Source: Desulfatirhabdium butyrativorans DSM 18734 (GTDB lineage: Bacteria; Desulfobacterota; Desulfobacteria; Desulfobacterales; Desulfatirhabdiaceae). From it: 64,000 nt of DNA. Made by a program: the position numbers and the translations under genes. Shown here piece by piece: positions 54,414 through 62,742 of this stretch; within the stretch, counting starts at the first letter, position 1; each line of letters begins with the position of its first letter. Where the stretch lies: assembly GCF_000429925.1 (NCBI RefSeq), contig NZ_AUCU01000016.1, positions 62,001 through 126,000 of the forward strand, in the 5' to 3' direction. A model generated the notes under the pieces. That model searched no databases. It saw only the letters and a list, made by a program, of their open reading frames with translations, and was not told the DNA's origin.

Positions 54414-54428
54414 GGCACAACTATTGCA
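54414..54428 (+). promoter_or_regulatory. sigma-54 promoter
   Basis: GGCACAACTATTGCA has GG (54414-54415) and GC (54426-54427) separated by exactly ten bases, with the CAC and TTGC context of the -24/-12 consensus TGGCACG-N4-TTGCW. It faces the receiver-like gene and ttr-like operon and lies 190 bp after the sigma-54 activator gene. Confidence 0.65.
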
Positions 54429-54533
54429 AAGTTTTTGGATTGATTTGCATCAAAATCAATGCCTCGGGGCGTCATTCCTGCGAAATCTTGTCTTTGGCGG
54501 GAGGAATCCAGAACATTGGCCAACGCAGGACCT

Positions 54534-54563
54534 TGTATGGGCGACCGGCCGGTCGCCCATACA
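54534..54563. repeat. 30-bp perfect palindrome centred on GACCGGCCGGTC
   Basis: TGTATGGGCGACCGG and CCGGTCGCCCATACA. It is the same repeat type as 29814-29841, here in the leader of the sigma-54 transcript. The rest of the 54429-54693 leader has a decayed proteobacterial repeat (54470-54513) and a heptamer tract (54641-54664), no gene. Confidence 0.8.
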
Positions 54564-54693
54564 GGCTGCGCACTGACGTATCATTCCGGTAATTGTTCAT
54601 TGAGGTGGCGCAGCCCCCGTCCAGAAAAATAGGCCAGAAACCCATAGCCTATTGCCCATAGCCTGTATTTTCACGATAAAACTGGAAATTCTT

Positions 54694-55125
54694 ATGACCC
54701 GCTCCCCGCCTTCCAATGAACAGGTGGCCATCTTAAGCGCCGATGCCGAGGATATCGCCGCCTTCTGTCATGAGATTCAACAAGCCGATTATCGGACAAC
54801 CGTCTTTTCGAGCGTGGATCAACTGGATGAGGGGCTTGTTCGAAATCCTTGTTTTGCCGTAATTCTGGATGCCGACGGCATCGAGCTGAACGACTTCATC
54901 ATCCGCAAATTAAAGAGCCGTCATCCGGAAACCCATTTTTTGCTGGCATCTCGAAATCCGTTTCACCCGGAGCTCCAGGAATCCATCAGCCGCATTCTCT
55001 ATGCCTGCCTGAGAAAACCGGCCAACCTGGAAGAAATCACGTATCTGTTCAGAAGCATATCGCGTCGCATCCCGAACAGGGGAACAGGCGTTCTCGATCA
55101 GGGACAATCCGTTGAGACACCATGA
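54694..55125 (+). CDS. receiver-like regulatory protein
   Basis: 143 residues from the ATG at 54694. The fold resembles a response-regulator receiver: VAILSADAEDIAAFCHEIQQ (beta1-alpha1), FAVILDADGIELNDF with a possible phospho-accepting aspartate, HFLLASRNPF and the conserved lysine context ACLRKPANLEEITYL. The acidic pair normally before helix 1 is reduced (S-A-D), so phosphorylation is uncertain. No output domain. Being first in the sigma-54-controlled transcript, 36 bp before ttrB-like, it may be an anti-activator or adaptor. Confidence 0.68.
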   Translation: MTRSPPSNEQVAILSADAEDIAAFCHEIQQADYRTTVFSSVDQLDEGLVRNPCFAVILDADGIELNDFIIRKLKSRHPETHFLLASRNPFHPELQESISRILYACLRKPANLEEITYLFRSISRRIPNRGTGVLDQGQSVETP

Positions 55126-55161
55126 AGGAATTCATCACCATCAACCACGGGAGGTCAACAC

Positions 55162-55890
55162 ATGTCAAATTCTGAAAACGCTGTCAGCCGGCGCCAGTTT
55201 CTGGGGAAGGTCGGCATCAGTGCAGCAGCCCTGGGCGTTACGACGTTACTCATTCAGGGCGATCGATCGGCGGAAGGCAAGCAAACGGGTGTGAAAAAAT
55301 ACGCCATGGTGATCGACACCAACCGGTGCACCTGCTGCCACGGATGCACTATCGCCTGCCTGAGTGAAAACAATGTCCCGGACGGATATTACCGTTGCTG
55401 GGTCAAAAAAATCGCCAAAGGTCGATACCCCAATGTCAGTTTTCATTTTCTCCCCCGATTGTGCAACCATTGTGAAGATGCCCCCTGCCTGAACCTCTGC
55501 CCAACGGGAGCCACGTATCGTACCCAGGAGGATGGCGTCGTTCACGTCAACCGGGAAGTCTGCGTCGGATGCCACGTTTGCATCGATGCCTGCCCCTACG
55601 GGGCGCGGTTTTTCAACCCCATCACCCATACGGCCGACAAATGCGATTTTTGCTATCACCGCATCACGCAGGGCATGGAGCCTGCCTGTGTAACAGCCTG
55701 TACGGGAAAGGCGCGGATATTTGGTGATCTGAACGATCCGACGAGCCAGATCGCAAAATACCTCAACGATCATTCGACACAGTCCCTTCGAACCGATCTG
55801 GATACCCACCCCAAGGTCCATTATGTCATGGCCGATGAAGCCATCCTGAATGCCGATTATTCCGCGCTCACCAAAAAGGAGGAACGATGA
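55162..55890 (+). CDS. TtrB-like 4Fe-4S electron-transfer subunit (Tat-exported)
   Basis: 242 residues. A Tat signal (SRRQFLGKVGISAAALG) is followed by four cysteine clusters: CTCCHGCTIAC (C56-C66), CNHCEDAPCLNLC, CVGCHVCIDAC and CDFCYHRITQGMEPACVTAC, each able to bind a [4Fe-4S] cluster. This is the DmsB/PsrB/TtrB layout. It would pass electrons from the NrfD-like membrane subunit to the molybdoenzyme in the periplasm. The gene order B-C-A is that of ttrBCA. It overlaps the next gene by 4 bp. Confidence 0.88.
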   Translation: MSNSENAVSRRQFLGKVGISAAALGVTTLLIQGDRSAEGKQTGVKKYAMVIDTNRCTCCHGCTIACLSENNVPDGYYRCWVKKIAKGRYPNVSFHFLPRLCNHCEDAPCLNLCPTGATYRTQEDGVVHVNREVCVGCHVCIDACPYGARFFNPITHTADKCDFCYHRITQGMEPACVTACTGKARIFGDLNDPTSQIAKYLNDHSTQSLRTDLDTHPKVHYVMADEAILNADYSALTKKEER

Positions 55891-57041
55891 ACGAAGTGAT
55901 TCAGCATATCCATTGGATCAATCACGGGGTCGCACTCGGATACCTCATCGCGTGCTACCTGTTTTTCTTCTCCCTGGCGGAAGGGACGCACATCGTCTCC
56001 CACCTTTCCTGGCTGTATTACCGGCAGGACAATTACCGCCCTCTGGAAAAAGTCGGATCGTTTCTGCCATTCATCATTCTGTGCCTGGTATCGCTGTTTC
56101 TGGTCGCCGATCTTGGCCATCCGGAACGGGCAATGACCATGGCCTACCACTGGAACTGGACAGCCCCGGTCGCCTACGGCTTCTATGTCGTTCTGTTGTG
56201 CATCATTTCCTATGCCTTTCATGCCTACTATCTGTTTCTTCCGGAAATGATCGTCAAGGCCCGCACCGGAAAGGGACTTGCCGGCTTATACCGATTGCTT
56301 GCCGGAAAGCTCGAAACGGGAAACACGGATGATATCCGGGGGCGGCATCATGCCAAAGAGCGCTTCTGGGCGAACGCCAGTGTGACCATGTCCATCGTCG
56401 GCCTGATTTATCTGGGGTTCATGCTCAGTTCCTTCAAGGGACGGGTCGCCTGGAACTCGGCGGTCATGATCTTCATCTTCATCAGTCAGGGCCTTTCTAC
56501 CGGGGCGGCCTTCCTGATTCTCTTCTCCCAGATCAAGAATATCATCGGCAGTCCTTCTGCAACCGATGTAGCCGAGCAGGAAACGTATCTGAGCGGGTTG
56601 GCCAGATTTCTGAAATATGCCCTTCTGGTTCAGGCCATCGTATGGGGCGTCTACCTGTTGCAGCTACATTTCGTCGGCCAGGGCGGCAAGGCCATCATCT
56701 ATCTGTTGCTCTCCGGGCCAAGGTCCTCACAATTCTGGATGCTGCAGATCGCCGTCGGGTTGGTCATTCCCTTTGTGCTGACGTTTGCCAAAGCAGGCCG
56801 TTCGTCTGGCGGCATTCGATTCATCGCGGCAGCCGCAGCCATCCTGGGAGCGTTTTTCGGCATCGTCAATCTGTTTATCGGTGGTCAGATGCTGCCCATG
56901 ACCAGCCATCAGTGGGAGAAGGTCCCACCCGATCCTGAAAAGATCACTTTTGCGGTCATCATCACCGCTCTGATTCTGGTCATCTTTCTGGTCAGCTACA
57001 AAATACTGCCCTATGAAAATATCCAAAGCGAGGAGGTCTGA
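55887..57041 (+). CDS. TtrC/NrfD-like membrane quinol oxidase subunit
   Basis: 384 residues with about nine membrane helices. The NrfD/PsrC family pattern is seen in NHGVALGYLIACYLFFFSLA, VADLGHPERAMTMAYHWNW and the helix pair near WGVYLLQLHFVGQGG. It is expected to bind menaquinol and feed electrons to the FeS subunit without heme. It overlaps the FeS gene by 4 bp and precedes the catalytic gene by 2 bp. About 40 residues longer than typical TtrC. Confidence 0.87.
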   Translation: MNEVIQHIHWINHGVALGYLIACYLFFFSLAEGTHIVSHLSWLYYRQDNYRPLEKVGSFLPFIILCLVSLFLVADLGHPERAMTMAYHWNWTAPVAYGFYVVLLCIISYAFHAYYLFLPEMIVKARTGKGLAGLYRLLAGKLETGNTDDIRGRHHAKERFWANASVTMSIVGLIYLGFMLSSFKGRVAWNSAVMIFIFISQGLSTGAAFLILFSQIKNIIGSPSATDVAEQETYLSGLARFLKYALLVQAIVWGVYLLQLHFVGQGGKAIIYLLLSGPRSSQFWMLQIAVGLVIPFVLTFAKAGRSSGGIRFIAAAAAILGAFFGIVNLFIGGQMLPMTSHQWEKVPPDPEKITFAVIITALILVIFLVSYKILPYENIQSEEV

Positions 57042-57043
57042 AT

Positions 57044-59884
57044 ATGGGTTTCACCGACAGAAGAACATTCATCAAATCTGCGCTGGCGCTGGGCGCCATG
57101 GTCGCCACATCCGGCTGTATGAAACCCGCCGATAAACCGGCCCCGTGGATCAGCGGCGCTCCCGATCCCGATCCGATGAATGGGAAAAACGTCAAGATCG
57201 TACGGACGGTTTGTCTGGCCTGCCACAGCGCCTGCGGCCTTCAGGTCAAGGTCGTCGACGGCGTTGTCGCCAAGGTAAGCGGAAACCCCTATCATCCCAA
57301 CACGATGGAACCGCATATTCCCTATGGGACCGATCCCAAGGCCGCCGAGAAACTGGAAGGTACCGTTTGCGCAAAGGGCGGTGCGTTGATTCAGAGCCTC
57401 TACAACCCCGATCGTCTGCTGCATCCCCTCAAGCGGGCCGGCGCCCGTGGATCGGGAAAGTGGAAAACCATCACCTGGGAGCAGGCCTACAATGAAATCA
57501 TCAACGGCGGCGATTTGTTCGGAGAAGGACCGGTGGAAGGACTTGCCGCCCTGAGAGACCTGCAAACGCCCATCGATCCGGAAGCTCCGGAGCTCGGTCC
57601 CAAGGCCAATTCCGTCGTGTTCATGCCGGGCCGAATCGAACACGGGAAAAAGGAGTTCACGGACCGCTGGTTCAAGAATGCATTCGGAACCGTCAACAAC
57701 CGGCTGGACCACACATCGATCTGCGAAACGTCCCATCACGTCGGGCTGAGCCTGTGTTTTGAAGGATCTACCCACATCAAGCCCGACATCATGAATGCCC
57801 AGTATATCCTCTTTTTCGGGACCAGCCCCTATGAAGCGAATTTTCCCATGCAGGCGCTGGCGCGCAAGCTGAATTTTTTCCGGGAGCGGAAAGGCAAACT
57901 GGTCATCGTCGATCCCAGGTTCTCCAATTCCGCTGCGAAAGCCTATCGTTGGATTCCCATCCTTCCGGGAACCGATGCGGCCTTCGCTCTGGGCATGATG
58001 CGATGGATGATCGAGCACGACCGCATCGACAAACGATACCTGTCCTTTCCAAATGCAAAAGCATCGAGCGCCGACGGACATCTGACATGGTGCAATGCAA
58101 CCTATCTGGTCCGGCAGGATACCCGCAAATTCCTCCGGCCAGCCGATATCGGTCTGAGCGCCGGAGAAAAGGATTTCGTGGTTATGGAAGGCGGCAAGGC
58201 TGCGGCAAGCGGAGCGCCCGCCATGGCCGATCTGGAATATACGGGGGAGATCAACGGTATTGCGGTGAAAACCGTGTTCACCATGCTCAAGGAGCGCGTT
58301 TCCGAACATACCCTCGAAGAATATGCGGCCATCTGCCAACTCGATCCCCAGGTGATCGTCAAAACCGCAGACGAGTTCAGCTCCCACGGAAGAAAGGCCA
58401 TTGCCGATTTTTATCGCGGGGCCGTGCAGCATACCAATGGGACCTATAATGCGCGAACCATCGCCGTGCTGAACTTTCTGATCGGGAACGTTTCCTGGAA
58501 AGGAGGCTGTGAGGCGCACGGCGGTTCCCACTGGCATGAAATGGGGGGGCAACCCGGAAACAAATATGATCTGGCAAAATCCCTGCACCCCGGCAGCGTA
58601 AAGGCCAAGGGCGTCACCATCGACCGGAAGAAAAGCCTGTATGAAGAAAGCACGGAGTTCAAGAAAAATGGCTATCCAGCCAAACGGCAATGGTTTCCTT
58701 TTGCAAACGACAACGTATATCAGGAAGTCTTTCCCAGCATCGGCGCGCAATATCCCTATCCGATCAAGGCGTTGATCACCTACTGGTGCAACGTGGCCTA
58801 TGCGGCTCCGGCGGGAATCCATCAGATCAAAGGGATCAAGGACCCCAAGGTATTGCCCCTGTTTGTCGCGATCGACATGGTGATGGGGGAGACATCGGCC
58901 TGGGCGGATTATATTTTGCCGACCGTCCATATTCTGGAGGATTGGGCAACACCGCATGTGGCGCCGACCATTCTCACCCAGACAAGCGGTGTGCGGCAAC
59001 CCTGCATCCCGCCGGTAGCCAGGGATGCCAAATCCACCGAAGAGATATTTATCGATATCGCTCTCAAAATGGGGCTTCCGGGTTACGGGAAAGATGGCTT
59101 CGGGCCAGGAATGCCGCTGGAAAAGCCTTCCGACTGGTACCACAAGATGGTAGCCAATATCGCCTATGGAGACAAGGCAGGCGATAGTGTTCCGGGTGAG
59201 ACGGAAGCGGAAAAAGTCCAATATGTCCTCGATCGGGGGGGGCGGTTCGAAGACTACAGCAAGTCGCACAACGGCGATCATACCAGCCACCCCTACAAAA
59301 ACATTTGTCTGATCTACAACGAAAAACTGGCCACCACCCGGGATTCGATGACCGGGCAGTTCTTTGACGGACTTCCCTATTACGAGCCTATCCGGGATGC
59401 CATGGGAAGACCGGCCGATATGCAGAAGGACAAGTATCCCTTCCATATCATCACCTATCATCCGGTGTACCATGCGCAGGCGCGCACCGCAGTCAGCAAG
59501 TGGTTGATGGACCTGACCCCCGAGGAATGCGTGGAAATCTATGCCGGTGATGCACAACAGCTTGGGATTCGATACGGGGACATGGTTCGCGTGTATTCCC
59601 CCTCCAATCCGGAAGGGGTCAAGGGACGGGCCTTCGTCACCGAGGCCATGCGGCCGGGCATCATTTCCATACCGCACTCTCTGGGGCATTGGGAATACGG
59701 CAGCAAATCCTATACGCTGGATGGAAAGGCGACTCCCCACCGGAGTTTTATCGGTCGTGGATGCAGCGCCAACCCGGTGATGATGCTCGATCCCCACCTC
59801 AAGGATGTTTGCATGCAGGATCCGATCGGGGGCAGCGCTTCCTTTTATGATTCCTATGTCGCTATCGAGAAGGTGAAGGAATAA
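57044..59884 (+). CDS. TtrA-like molybdopterin oxidoreductase, catalytic subunit
   Basis: 946 residues of the DMSO-reductase family. It begins with a Tat motif DRRTFIK and then TSGC (C25), which could be a lipobox. FS0 cluster cysteines are C57, C60, C64 (CLACHSAC) and C109. The likely metal-ligand cysteine is C227 in HTSICETSHH. The run GGDLFGEGPVEGL...TPIDPE...GPKAN, and later LPLFVAIDMVMGETSAWADY, match TtrA as I remember it, including the order after B and C subunits. Tetrathionate, another sulfur oxyanion, or an arsenic or selenium compound could be the substrate; clade members vary. Confidence 0.88.
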   Translation: MGFTDRRTFIKSALALGAMVATSGCMKPADKPAPWISGAPDPDPMNGKNVKIVRTVCLACHSACGLQVKVVDGVVAKVSGNPYHPNTMEPHIPYGTDPKAAEKLEGTVCAKGGALIQSLYNPDRLLHPLKRAGARGSGKWKTITWEQAYNEIINGGDLFGEGPVEGLAALRDLQTPIDPEAPELGPKANSVVFMPGRIEHGKKEFTDRWFKNAFGTVNNRLDHTSICETSHHVGLSLCFEGSTHIKPDIMNAQYILFFGTSPYEANFPMQALARKLNFFRERKGKLVIVDPRFSNSAAKAYRWIPILPGTDAAFALGMMRWMIEHDRIDKRYLSFPNAKASSADGHLTWCNATYLVRQDTRKFLRPADIGLSAGEKDFVVMEGGKAAASGAPAMADLEYTGEINGIAVKTVFTMLKERVSEHTLEEYAAICQLDPQVIVKTADEFSSHGRKAIADFYRGAVQHTNGTYNARTIAVLNFLIGNVSWKGGCEAHGGSHWHEMGGQPGNKYDLAKSLHPGSVKAKGVTIDRKKSLYEESTEFKKNGYPAKRQWFPFANDNVYQEVFPSIGAQYPYPIKALITYWCNVAYAAPAGIHQIKGIKDPKVLPLFVAIDMVMGETSAWADYILPTVHILEDWATPHVAPTILTQTSGVRQPCIPPVARDAKSTEEIFIDIALKMGLPGYGKDGFGPGMPLEKPSDWYHKMVANIAYGDKAGDSVPGETEAEKVQYVLDRGGRFEDYSKSHNGDHTSHPYKNICLIYNEKLATTRDSMTGQFFDGLPYYEPIRDAMGRPADMQKDKYPFHIITYHPVYHAQARTAVSKWLMDLTPEECVEIYAGDAQQLGIRYGDMVRVYSPSNPEGVKGRAFVTEAMRPGIISIPHSLGHWEYGSKSYTLDGKATPHRSFIGRGCSANPVMMLDPHLKDVCMQDPIGGSASFYDSYVAIEKVKE

Positions 59885-59888
59885 GCTC

Positions 59889-60569
59889 ATGGCAAATCAG
59901 CAGGAAATCGACTGGCCGGTATCCAGATCCCGCATCTATGCGTTGCTTGGACAATTGACCACCCGGCAACCCAACCCGGAAGACATGGAACGGTTGATCC
60001 GAGCGGAATCCATTGCCCTCATCGATGCCCTGTTCGGCGATCCGGACATCGGCGCCATCTTTCGGCAAGCGGCGCTTCTGCATTCGACCGGAGAATTGTC
60101 GCCCGATACGGTGGAACTGGATTTTCAGGCACTGATGCGTGTGCCTGGTCCGTCCTATACCCACCCTTATGAATCGTGTTATCGGGACCGGCGAGGAAAC
60201 AACGGCAATACCAAATGGGGTGGGATCTGCGGGCCTTATGTCCAGCAAACGGAGCGCTATTATGAAAGCGAAGGACTTTCTCCCATGTATGACACCGTCG
60301 ATTTCGCCGATCATATCGGAGCGGAATTGTCCTTCATGGCCCATCTGTGCGAGCAGCAAGGCAAGGCGCTTGACGATGGAACCGAGGAAATGGCCTTGCA
60401 GATTCGGCAGAAACAGGAGGCATTCGCAAAGGAGCATCTTTTCCAGTGGGCCGAAGATTTCGGTTCCGAATTGTCGGCCAAAGCCATGACACCCTTCTAT
60501 CAGGGCGTGGGGCGTATGCTTCAGGCCTTCATCCAATTGGAAAGAACCGTCGGTATACAGGAAAATTGA
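59889..60569 (+). CDS. TorD/DmsD-family molybdoenzyme chaperone
   Basis: 226 residues, all-helical. The family motif is seen as DTVDFADHIGAELSFMAHL (E-x2-x-D-H-x3-E-L). The protein would bind the Tat signal of the catalytic subunit and hold it until cofactor insertion. It starts 4 bp after the catalytic gene, so it is made together with it. A part VPGPSYTHPYESCYRDRRG corresponds to the substrate loop of TorD-like proteins. Confidence 0.86.
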   Translation: MANQQEIDWPVSRSRIYALLGQLTTRQPNPEDMERLIRAESIALIDALFGDPDIGAIFRQAALLHSTGELSPDTVELDFQALMRVPGPSYTHPYESCYRDRRGNNGNTKWGGICGPYVQQTERYYESEGLSPMYDTVDFADHIGAELSFMAHLCEQQGKALDDGTEEMALQIRQKQEAFAKEHLFQWAEDFGSELSAKAMTPFYQGVGRMLQAFIQLERTVGIQEN

Positions 60570-60696
60570 CCTGGGAAAGCGAACGAACACAATCCGGTTT
60601 CTTTTCGCGAAAGCCGAGGGAAACCGGATTGTCTTTCCTGTTTGCGGCAACGAAACGCTATTTCACCAAGCAGCACAACATCGTAAAGGGACTGCC

Positions 60697-61188
60697 ATGC
60701 AGAAAGCCCCGGAGTATCAGGGTCGGGTGGTTGCCGTATCGATCAGTGATCGAAAAGGCATCAAGAAGCGAAATGTCGAAGAAGTCCAATTGCGGATCAA
60801 CCATGGGATCGAAGGGGACGCCCACGCCGGTGATTGGCATCGGCAGGTCAGTCTGCTCGGCATGGAATCTATCCAAAAAATTCAGGCCAAGGGCCTGGAT
60901 GTGGCTCCAGGCGATTTTGCCGAAAACATCACCACCGAAGGCATTTGTCTCTGGGAACTGCCGATCGGCACGCGACTTCGGATGGGAGATGCCGCTCTGG
61001 TGGAAGTGACCCAGATCGGAAAGACCTGCCACCGGCATTGTGCGATTTTTCATGAGGTCGGTGATTGCGTCATGCCACGAGAAGGCATTTTCGTGCATGT
61101 GCTCGAACCCGGTATCGTCAGACCCGGAGACACCATTGAGGTGGTTCAATGGTGTCTGAACGGAAACCCGGTTTTGGTTACAACCTGA
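60697..61188 (+). CDS. MOSC domain protein
   Basis: 163 residues, a single MOSC domain. VEEVQLRINHGIEGDAHAGD followed by WHRQVSLLGMESI is the conserved entry. The cysteine in GKTCHRHCAIFHEVGDCVMP is the family's proposed sulfur or cofactor ligand. MOSC proteins bind or sulfurate molybdenum cofactor, which fits the preceding molybdoenzyme operon. The last 12 residues (WCLNGNPVLVTT) and the stop come from repeat copy I, which begins at 61151, so the native C-terminus was replaced. Confidence 0.85.
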   Translation: MQKAPEYQGRVVAVSISDRKGIKKRNVEEVQLRINHGIEGDAHAGDWHRQVSLLGMESIQKIQAKGLDVAPGDFAENITTEGICLWELPIGTRLRMGDAALVEVTQIGKTCHRHCAIFHEVGDCVMPREGIFVHVLEPGIVRPGDTIEVVQWCLNGNPVLVTT

Positions 61189-61435
61189 GCCGGAGGGCAG
61201 GCTGTTTTGCGATACAGCGGGAACTTGTTTGAAGCCGCCTGAGATCGTAGGGTCGGGCGTTCTCAAGGCGAAAGCACGATATAAAACCCTCATTCATTGG
61301 ATTCGGCTTTTCTTGATGGCCCCGGATCCGCCCGACCCGTACGAGATCGGGCGGCTGAGTTTTCACGCTGTATCGCAAAATTGCCTGCCCGAAGGCGGCG
61401 CGCTGCTCCAAATAGGGGTTTTTCGTTCAGGCACT
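61151..61435. repeat. TAGTGCCTGAACGG element, copy I (285 bp, inverted orientation)
   Basis: GTGTCTGAACGGAAACCCGG at the left and GGGTTTTTCGTTCAGGCACTA at the right. The core ATATAAAACCCTCATTCATT is the reverse complement of that in copies B and E. It covers nearly the whole 61189-61496 gap and encodes the last part of the MOSC protein at its left end. Confidence 0.85.
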
Positions 61436-61496
61436 AAATCATGGTCTCGCAAAAGGTCGAGAAGGCTCATCGGAGCCGCAAGGAAGGGAAAACGAC

Positions 61497-62729
61497 ATGA
61501 GAAAGATATTGATCTTGGGAGCAGGGGCCGGCGGAACCATTGTTGCCAACATGTTGCGCAAGCAGTTGAGTGATGCCGAATGGCAGATCACCATCATCGA
61601 CAGGGACGAACGGCACCACTATCAGGCCGGATACCTGTTCATCCCGTTCGGGGTATATTCCGAACAGGATGTCCTCAAACCGAAAAAAGAATTCATTCCT
61701 CCGGATGTCGATTTCGTGGTGGATCACATCGTCAAGATCGATCCGGAGCAGCGGCGTGTGGAAACCCGGACAGGGCGATACGACTACGACTGGCTGATCA
61801 TCGCCACCGGATGCGACATCCATCCGGAGGAGATTCCCGGCATGTCCGACGGCTGGCGAAGCAGCATCTTCGATTTCTACACGCTGGACGGCGCCAAGGC
61901 GTTGTTCAAGGCCCTGAAGTATTTTTCCGACGGCAAGATCGTTCTGAACATCGCAGAAGTTCCCTATAAATGCCCCATTGCACCGCTCGAATTCGTCTTC
62001 ATGGCGGACTGGTTCTTTACTGTCAACGGGGTACGGGACAAGGTCGAGATCGAATTCGTGACCCCTCTCGACAACGTGTTCACCAAGCCTGTTGCCACCA
62101 AGGCATTGGCCATGGTGGCCGAGAAGAAAAACATCAAAGTAACTCCGTACTTCGATCTGGCACAGGTGAATGCTGCGGAGAAAACCATCGAGTCCCACAA
62201 GGGCCTCAAGGTCGGCTATGACCTGCTGGTGGCCATTCCGCCCAACATGGGAGACAAGGCGCTGATCGACTCCGGCATCAGCGATCCGGTCGGCTTCGTT
62301 CAAACGGACAAACACACGCTGAAGGCCGCCAACTTTGACAGAATCTACGTCATTGGCGATACAACGAATGTGCCGACCTCCAAGGCCGGATCGGTGGCCC
62401 ATTACATGGCCTATACCCTGGTGGAGAACCTCATTCGGGAGATCGACGGTCATGCACCGCTTCCCAAATTCGACGGTCATGCCACCTGTTTCCTCGCTTC
62501 TGGATTCGAGAAGGCCATTCTCCTGGATTTCAACTATGCCGTGGAACCGCTTCCGGGCAAGTTCCCCTTCCCGGGCATGGGTCCGTTCAGTCTTCTTCAG
62601 GAAAGTCTCGGCAATCATTGGGGAAAAATGATGTTCCGCTGGGTCTACTGGAACCTCATGATGAAGGGGCTGGATCTGCCTTTGGAGCCCCAGATGAACA
62701 TGGCCGGAAAAGTCCGACCAAGCGCCTGA
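61497..62729 (+). CDS. sulfide:quinone oxidoreductase-like flavoprotein
   Basis: 410 residues. FAD-binding ILGAGAGGTIVANML comes first, then IIDRDERHHYQAGYLFIPFG, the second loop IIATGCDIHPEEIPG and the FAD-ribityl site VIGDTTNVPTSKAGSVAHYM. Cysteines C106, C159 (YKCPIAPLEF) and C331 (ATCFLASG) fall where SQR enzymes have their three catalytic cysteines. It would oxidise sulfide to polysulfide or sulfur with quinone at the membrane; the C-terminal WGKMMFRWVYWNLMMKG is amphipathic. A DUF1641 gene follows, the common SQR companion. Confidence 0.86.
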   Translation: MRKILILGAGAGGTIVANMLRKQLSDAEWQITIIDRDERHHYQAGYLFIPFGVYSEQDVLKPKKEFIPPDVDFVVDHIVKIDPEQRRVETRTGRYDYDWLIIATGCDIHPEEIPGMSDGWRSSIFDFYTLDGAKALFKALKYFSDGKIVLNIAEVPYKCPIAPLEFVFMADWFFTVNGVRDKVEIEFVTPLDNVFTKPVATKALAMVAEKKNIKVTPYFDLAQVNAAEKTIESHKGLKVGYDLLVAIPPNMGDKALIDSGISDPVGFVQTDKHTLKAANFDRIYVIGDTTNVPTSKAGSVAHYMAYTLVENLIREIDGHAPLPKFDGHATCFLASGFEKAILLDFNYAVEPLPGKFPFPGMGPFSLLQESLGNHWGKMMFRWVYWNLMMKGLDLPLEPQMNMAGKVRPSA

Positions 62730-62742
62730 AGGAGGTGATCCC

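Noticed and set aside
57011-59890. Very long open frame (about 959 codons) on the minus strand opposite the molybdoenzyme gene
   Set aside because: It mirrors the codon structure of a GC-rich gene. It has no recognisable domain, while the + strand frame shows Tat, FeS and cofactor motifs.
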